DNA of 8,338 bases from CAYLNM01 sp964385045 (lineage in GTDB: Bacteria; Planctomycetota; Phycisphaerae; Phycisphaerales; SM1A02): the NCBI GenBank assembly GCA_964385045.1, contig CAYLNM010000181.1, forward strand, positions 1 to 8,338, in the 5' to 3' direction. Below, one piece after another: positions 4,676 through 8,338 of this stretch. The position numbers and the translations under genes are program-made. Under the pieces are notes generated by a model. The model saw nothing but the letters and a program-made list of their open reading frames with translations, searched no databases and was not told where the DNA came from. The first letter of the stretch is position 1; each line of letters opens with the position of its first letter.

Positions 4676-5973
4676 TGGAGCGCCGGGAGTGGCTCAAGCT
4701 CGCCTCGCTCGCGGCGCTCTTCCTCGGCGTGTACCTCCTGCCCATCGGGTCCGAGCCCGTCGAGCGGGCGGTCGGGGAGGGGCTTCGCCTCACGCAGTGG
4801 TACGCGCGGGAGCACGTGATCCTGTGCCTCCTGCCGGCATTCGTGATCGCGGGCGCGATCGCGGCGTTCGTCGACAAGGCCGCGATCCTGAAGTACCTCG
4901 GCCCGAAGGCCAGCAAGCCCGCCGCCTACGGCGTCGGGGCGACCTCCGGCTGCGTGCTGGCCGTCTGCTCGTGCACGGTGCTGCCGCTGTTCGCGGGCAT
5001 CTACCGGATGGGCGCGGGGATCGGGCCCGCGATGGCCTTCCTGTACGCCGGACCGGCGATCAACGTGCTGGCGGTGATCCTCACCGCCCGGGTGCTCGGC
5101 ATCGAGATCGGGATCGCCCGGGCCGTCGGGGCGGTGGCGTTCAGCGTGGTCATCGGCCTGGTCATGGCCGCGATCTTCGAGCGTCCGAGCAAGGGCGACG
5201 AGCCGGCGCCGGCCTTCGTCATGCCCGATGCGGGCGACGCTCGGCCGCTGCATCGGCTCGTGGCGCTCTTCGGGCTGATGATCGCCGTGCTGATCTTCGC
5301 CAACTGGAGTGGGGCGCCCGATGCGACCGGGATCTGGCACGCCCTGCACGCGAACAAGTGGACGCTGACCGTCGCGGCCGCGGTGCCGATGGCGATCGTG
5401 CTCTGGCGCTGGTTCGCGTTCCCGGGGCTCGGCCTGGTCGCGTCGGGCGGCATCGTCGGGGTCGCGGCGGGCGTCTTCGGTGACGAGCCGAGCATCCCCT
5501 TCGGCGTCGCCGTCGTCGCGCTGTGCGTGCTCATGCCCCGGGCCGGCGAGCCGGGCCGCGAGTGGTGGACGCAGACCTGGGGCTACGCCAAGCTGATCAC
5601 GCCGCTGCTCATCGGCGGCGTGTTCGTGGCCGGGCTGCTGCTGGGCACGCCCGAGAGCCGGGGACTGGTGCCGCCCGAGTGGGTCGAGCAGGCGGTGGGC
5701 GGCAACGGCCTCGGTGCGAACCTCGGGGCGTCGGTCGTCGGCGCGTTCATGTACTTCGCCACGCTCACCGAGGTGCCGATCCTCGAGGGCCTGCTCGGCT
5801 CCGGCATGGGCAAGGGCCCGGCGCTGGCGCTGCTGCTCGCGGGCCCCGCGCTGTCGCTCCCCAACATGCTCGTCATCCGCAGCGTCATCGGCACCCGGAA
5901 GACCGCGGTCTACGTCGTCGTCGTGACCGTCGGATCCACGCTCGCGGGTCTGATCTACGGCTCGCTGTTCTGA
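4675..5973 (+). CDS. ArsP/DUF318-type permease, putative metal(loid) or organometal efflux
   Basis: A 432-aa polytopic inner-membrane protein with about ten hydrophobic segments and an internal two-fold repeat of the permease family that includes ArsP (exporter of trivalent organoarsenicals) and related Cu/Zn or unassigned transporters. The first repeat has the hallmark GATSGCVLAVCSCTVLPLFA (88-107), with Cys93, Cys98 and Cys100 in a membrane segment, then AFLYAGPAINVLAV. The second repeat has ATLTEVPILEGLL (362-374), GMGKGPALALLLAG (377-390) and LSLPNMLVI (393-401). A hydrophilic loop (about 171-193) separates the halves. Thiol ligands in the membrane suit a soft metal or arsenical(III); the true substrate is unknown. 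ATG 4675 overlaps the ArsR stop, and the upstream frame extension to 4555 merely reads through the ArsR gene. The thioredoxin-fold gene follows 24 bases later. Membership in the family is firm, the substrate is not. Confidence 0.9.
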   Translation: MERREWLKLASLAALFLGVYLLPIGSEPVERAVGEGLRLTQWYAREHVILCLLPAFVIAGAIAAFVDKAAILKYLGPKASKPAAYGVGATSGCVLAVCSCTVLPLFAGIYRMGAGIGPAMAFLYAGPAINVLAVILTARVLGIEIGIARAVGAVAFSVVIGLVMAAIFERPSKGDEPAPAFVMPDAGDARPLHRLVALFGLMIAVLIFANWSGAPDATGIWHALHANKWTLTVAAAVPMAIVLWRWFAFPGLGLVASGGIVGVAAGVFGDEPSIPFGVAVVALCVLMPRAGEPGREWWTQTWGYAKLITPLLIGGVFVAGLLLGTPESRGLVPPEWVEQAVGGNGLGANLGASVVGAFMYFATLTEVPILEGLLGSGMGKGPALALLLAGPALSLPNMLVIRSVIGTRKTAVYVVVVTVGSTLAGLIYGSLF

Positions 5974-5984
5974 CCCACCACCCC

Positions 5985-5993
5985 AAGGGAGGA
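5985..5993 (+). promoter_or_regulatory. Strong Shine-Dalgarno site for the thioredoxin-fold gene
   Basis: AAGGGAGGA, with core GGAGG at 5988-5992, lies five bases before ATG 5998. It is the best ribosome-binding site in the operon and suggests the small redox protein is made in excess over the permease. Confidence 0.75.
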
Positions 5994-5997
5994 CGTC

Positions 5998-6237
5998 ATG
6001 CCCACCCGGACGATCGAGATCCTCGGAAGCGGCTGCCCCAAGTGCACGGCGCTCGAGGCCTCCGCGCGTGAAGCCGTCGCCCACCTCGGCATCGACGCCG
6101 AGATCACCAAGGTCGACGCGATGGACGACATCGTCGCCCGCGGCGTGATGGTGACGCCGGCCATCGCGATCGACGGCGAAGTCAGGTCCAGCGGCCGCGT
6201 GCTGTCCGCCGCGGAGGTCGAGAAGCTCCTCGCCTGA
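5998..6237 (+). CDS. Small thioredoxin-fold redox-active disulfide protein (CPKC)
   Basis: A 79-aa minimal thioredoxin-fold protein of the thioredoxin_3 / 'redox-active disulfide protein 2' type. The first strand leads straight into the active site GSGCPKCTALE, with Cys13 and Cys16; the cis-proline loop is VTPAIAIDG (Thr53-Pro54); a final helix (SAAEVEKLLA) closes the domain. No signal peptide or membrane helix is present, so it should be cytoplasmic. Both active-site Cys codons are ordinary TGC, and there is no in-frame TGA. Members of this family recurrently sit beside DUF318-type permeases and ArsR genes. Inferred role: to reduce or carry a metal- or arsenic-bound thiol to the permease, or to keep the permease Cys motif reduced. 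Last gene of the three-gene unit, with its own strong RBS; transcription then meets a convergent gene. Confidence 0.92.
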   Translation: MPTRTIEILGSGCPKCTALEASAREAVAHLGIDAEITKVDAMDDIVARGVMVTPAIAIDGEVRSSGRVLSAAEVEKLLA

Positions 6238-6381
6238 CGCGCTCCTGACGGGCCCCGAGGAAGCGCCGCGACAGGCCTGGAACCGATGCCGCGCCCGGCC
6301 GCGCGCCCGCGGCGCGAGACGCCACGCCGGCGCCGCCGCGGCCGAGTGCGCGGACGGTCATGGCGGAGCGGGCGGCGTCGA
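6238..6381. other. Convergent intergenic region
   Basis: 144 bases between two genes that end toward each other, so both transcripts must stop here. GCCGCG/CGCGGC arms (6288-6293/6308-6313) are the clearest inverted repeat within a G/C-only stretch, and several alternative pairings exist. There is no T-run on either strand. I see no gene here. Confidence 0.4.
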
Positions 6382-8338
6382 TCACGGCGAGGTCCCCAGG
6401 GCCAGACGGAGCTCGTCGATCAGCCCCGTCCTGAGGTACGCCTGGTTGCCGAGGGTCGGCCGCTGCGCGTCGCCCACGGGCGCGATGTAGAGCAGCCGCG
6501 TTCCGTCCGGGTGGATGTCGTGCTGCGACCACGGACCCGGGACGCTGGCGTATCGGAGCTCGTGCCGGGTGCGGGGCGGCGAGGGCTCGAGCCGACCGTC
6601 GACGTCGGTCAGCTCCACCTGCATGAGCCGGCCGTCCAGACCGAGCATTCCCCCGTCGGGTTCGACGTAGTACACCGACCGCCCGTCCGGGGCCCAGAGA
6701 GGCATGCTGCCGCCGGCGACGGAGACCTGGCGCCGGTCGGACGGCCCCTCGAGTCGTCGGATGAAGACCTCGTCGCGGCCCGAGATGTTCGACACGTAGG
6801 CGATCCTCGTCCCGTCCGGGCTGAACCTGCCGCCCCGTTCCGCCGCCGGCGTCGCCAGCACGGGGCTCGAGACCCAGGCGTCGCCGTCGCGTCGCAGGTC
6901 GTACAGCTGCCAGTTCGCATCGCTGCTCCACTGCGTGAGCAGCATCCGGGATCCGTCGCGCGCCCAGTCGTTCGTGAACTGCTCGTAGAGCGCGTCGGCG
7001 ACGAGGGGGCTGGGCGGGCTCTCGCCGTCGATGCGCACGACGTGCGGCATCTCCGCCGACTCCTCGGTGGCCATGGTGAACGCGAGCTCGCGTCCGTCGG
7101 GCGACCAGATCGGATTGAGCCCGGTCCGCGGGAGCGGGATGCGCGTTCGAACGCCGCGTTCGATCTCGTGGATGATCAGCGACCCGTCCGAGGACGCGTG
7201 TCCGGAGTGCCACGCGACGCGTGCGCCGTCCGGGCTGATGCGCGGGGCGACCGCCCGGGTCGGGGCGTCGATCAGCGGGGTGCGCTCGCCGCTGGCAAGC
7301 TCGAGCCAGGTCGGCACGCCCAGCATGTCCTCCTGCGACGAGCCGCGGATGAACAGCGTCGTCCCGTCGCCCGCGACCGCGAGCTGCGCGCCGCCGTTGT
7401 AGGGGTGGTGCACGATGTCGCGCACCAGCGGCTTCGGCGTCCCGACGACGGCGGGCTGCGACCAGTCGATCCGCCATGCCTGCAGCGTGCCCCGCGACAC
7501 GGCGAGCAGCTCGCCCCCCGGCAGCACGATCGGGTACGACCCGGCCCCCTCGATCAGGGTCGTCGTCCGCCCCGAGGCCGGGTCGACGACCTGGAGCGCG
7601 GTGTCGCTGAACGACTCGCCCGCGAACTGGGCCGTGAAGACGACGCCGGTGCCGTCGGGCGTCGGGGCCGGCCAGCGGTGCGACCGGTGCGGGCGGGAGC
7701 CGTCGTTCGTCTCGAGCGAGGTGATGGGCTCGGGTGTCCCGCCGCCGGCGCCGACCATGTGGATCGGCGACGTCGTGTCGGGCGCGTACACGAGTCGGTC
7801 CATGCCGAGCCACGCGAGGCCGCGGTGCGAGGAGATCCCGTCCGCCAGCCGCTGGGGCGACCCTCCCGACGCGGCGACCTTCCAGAGCGCGGTGTCCGTG
7901 AAGTACGCGATCCATCGCCCGTCCGGGCTGAACGCGGGGGAGGCCGCTCCCGCCGTGTCGGGCAGGAGGGTCGCCGCGTCGCTCGCGACCTCGCGAATCC
8001 AGAGACCGCCTTCACCTCCGATCGTCGCGGCGACGACGAGCCGGCCCCCGCCGGGGGAGAACGCGAACTCGGGTCCGACGCGCGTATGGAGATCGCTGCC
8101 CGGGAGCAGCGTCACGGGGAAGCTCATCCGGGCCGCGGGGACGGGCGTCGGCCGATTCAGGAGCGCCATGCCGGCGAGCACGATCGCGGTCACGGCCAGC
8201 GCGACGAGGGCGCTACGCGAGGAGCGGCGCCGGGAGCCGGTCGCCACGCCCGGGGCGTCGTCGACGTCACGAAGCTCGACGGCCACGTCGCCCATGTCCC
8301 GATACCGCCTCGCCGTGTCGCGCACGAGGCAGCGGCGG
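6382..8338 (-). CDS. Ser/Thr protein kinase with C-terminal PD40/TolB-like beta-propeller, N-terminus cut by window
   Basis: The frame stays open to the right edge. The GTG at 8325 is not the start, because the residues read through it (RRCLVRDTARRYRDMGD) are the last conserved motif of a bacterial Hanks-type kinase catalytic domain (subdomain XI, with its invariant Arg). The catalytic lobe therefore lies outside. Numbered from that GTG: a short linker, a basic stretch then one transmembrane helix at about 39-56 (ALVALAVTAIVLAGMALL), and a large C-terminal domain with at least seven PD40/WD40-like repeats. These include FSPGG (89), FSPDGRWIAY (132), and xSPDG- or PDG-type motifs near 360, 406, 500, 545 and 604. 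Known: this kinase-TM-propeller layout is common in Gemmatimonadota, Acidobacteriota and relatives. It phosphorylates Ser/Thr of unknown targets, and the propeller, outside the membrane, probably senses a ligand. Stop is TCA 6382-6384 read in reverse. Convergent with the efflux operon, so not co-transcribed. Confidence 0.9.
   Translation of the reverse strand, partial: RRCLVRDTARRYRDMGDVAVELRDVDDAPGVATGSRRRSSRSALVALAVTAIVLAGMALLNRPTPVPAARMSFPVTLLPGSDLHTRVGPEFAFSPGGGRLVVAATIGGEGGLWIREVASDAATLLPDTAGAASPAFSPDGRWIAYFTDTALWKVAASGGSPQRLADGISSHRGLAWLGMDRLVYAPDTTSPIHMVGAGGGTPEPITSLETNDGSRPHRSHRWPAPTPDGTGVVFTAQFAGESFSDTALQVVDPASGRTTTLIEGAGSYPIVLPGGELLAVSRGTLQAWRIDWSQPAVVGTPKPLVRDIVHHPYNGGAQLAVAGDGTTLFIRGSSQEDMLGVPTWLELASGERTPLIDAPTRAVAPRISPDGARVAWHSGHASSDGSLIIHEIERGVRTRIPLPRTGLNPIWSPDGRELAFTMATEESAEMPHVVRIDGESPPSPLVADALYEQFTNDWARDGSRMLLTQWSSDANWQLYDLRRDGDAWVSSPVLATPAAERGGRFSPDGTRIAYVSNISGRDEVFIRRLEGPSDRRQVSVAGGSMPLWAPDGRSVYYVEPDGGMLGLDGRLMQVELTDVDGRLEPSPPRTRHELRYASVPGPWSQHDIHPDGTRLLYIAPVGDAQRPTLGNQAYLRTGLIDELRLALGTSP

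Noticed and set aside
4675..5973. Acr3 or ArsB arsenite carrier as the identity of the permease
   Set aside because: The GCVLAVCSC motif and the internal repeat ending in AGPALSLPN are features of the DUF318/ArsP-type permeases, not of Acr3 or ArsB.
5998..6237. Selenocysteine in the thioredoxin-fold protein, as in organometal systems of similar layout
   Set aside because: Both active-site positions (13 and 16) are TGC cysteine codons, and no in-frame TGA occurs before the stop at 6235.
6182..7915. A 577-codon minus-strand frame inside the kinase-propeller gene
   Set aside because: It is out of frame with the repeated PDG motifs; its translation is Arg/Ala/His-rich and has no domain.

Overview
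The window comes from a very GC-rich bacterial genome (well over 65% G+C by eye). Real genes have G/C at nearly every third codon position, and the start signals are mixed: strong Shine-Dalgarno sites, four-base stop/start overlaps, and one probable leaderless start. Phylum cannot be fixed from sequence alone. The Ser/Thr kinase fused to a PD40-type beta-propeller, the compact egtB-egtD pair and the cysteine-rich ArsR would suit a high-GC Planctomycetota, Gemmatimonadota, Acidobacteriota or Chloroflexota-like organism better than a classical actinomycete or enterobacterium; this is a weak inference. No mobile element, CRISPR array, tRNA or rRNA was seen.

Layout. (i) 1-354: C-terminal part of a type 1 copper (cupredoxin) protein running in from the left edge, followed by a hairpin. 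(ii) 449-1127: a decayed cyclase/arylformamidase-family gene. It is readable only by switching frames several times, and three of four expected metal ligands are replaced. About 380 bp without a recognisable gene follow. (iii) 1508-3897: egtB and egtD, overlapping by four bases, which encode the core of ergothioneine biosynthesis, then a 56-residue membrane mini-protein (3993-4163). (iv) 4164-4258: an intergenic stretch with short hairpins and a sigma70-like promoter placed so that the next gene would have almost no leader. (v) 4259-6237: a tight three-gene unit of ArsR-family repressor, ArsP/DUF318-type permease and a small CPKC thioredoxin-fold protein, most simply read as a metal- or metalloid-responsive efflux operon with its own thiol partner. 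(vi) 6382-8338, minus strand and convergent: the C-terminal part of a membrane-anchored Ser/Thr protein kinase, showing the last kinase-lobe motif, one transmembrane helix and a large PD40/TolB-like propeller. The catalytic domain lies beyond the right edge.

How it fits together. EgtD trimethylates histidine and EgtB joins the product to a thiol with O2. The EgtB has a Tyr-Tyr signature that I associate with the cysteine-using class, which would explain why egtA and egtC are not adjacent. The ars-like operon and the cupredoxin are also concerned with thiols and metals, so the region reads loosely as a redox/metal-stress neighbourhood, but no sequence feature ties the units into one system. 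The items most worth following up are the permease-thioredoxin operon and its unusual Cys-rich repressor, the mini-protein beside it, and the cyclase pseudogene.
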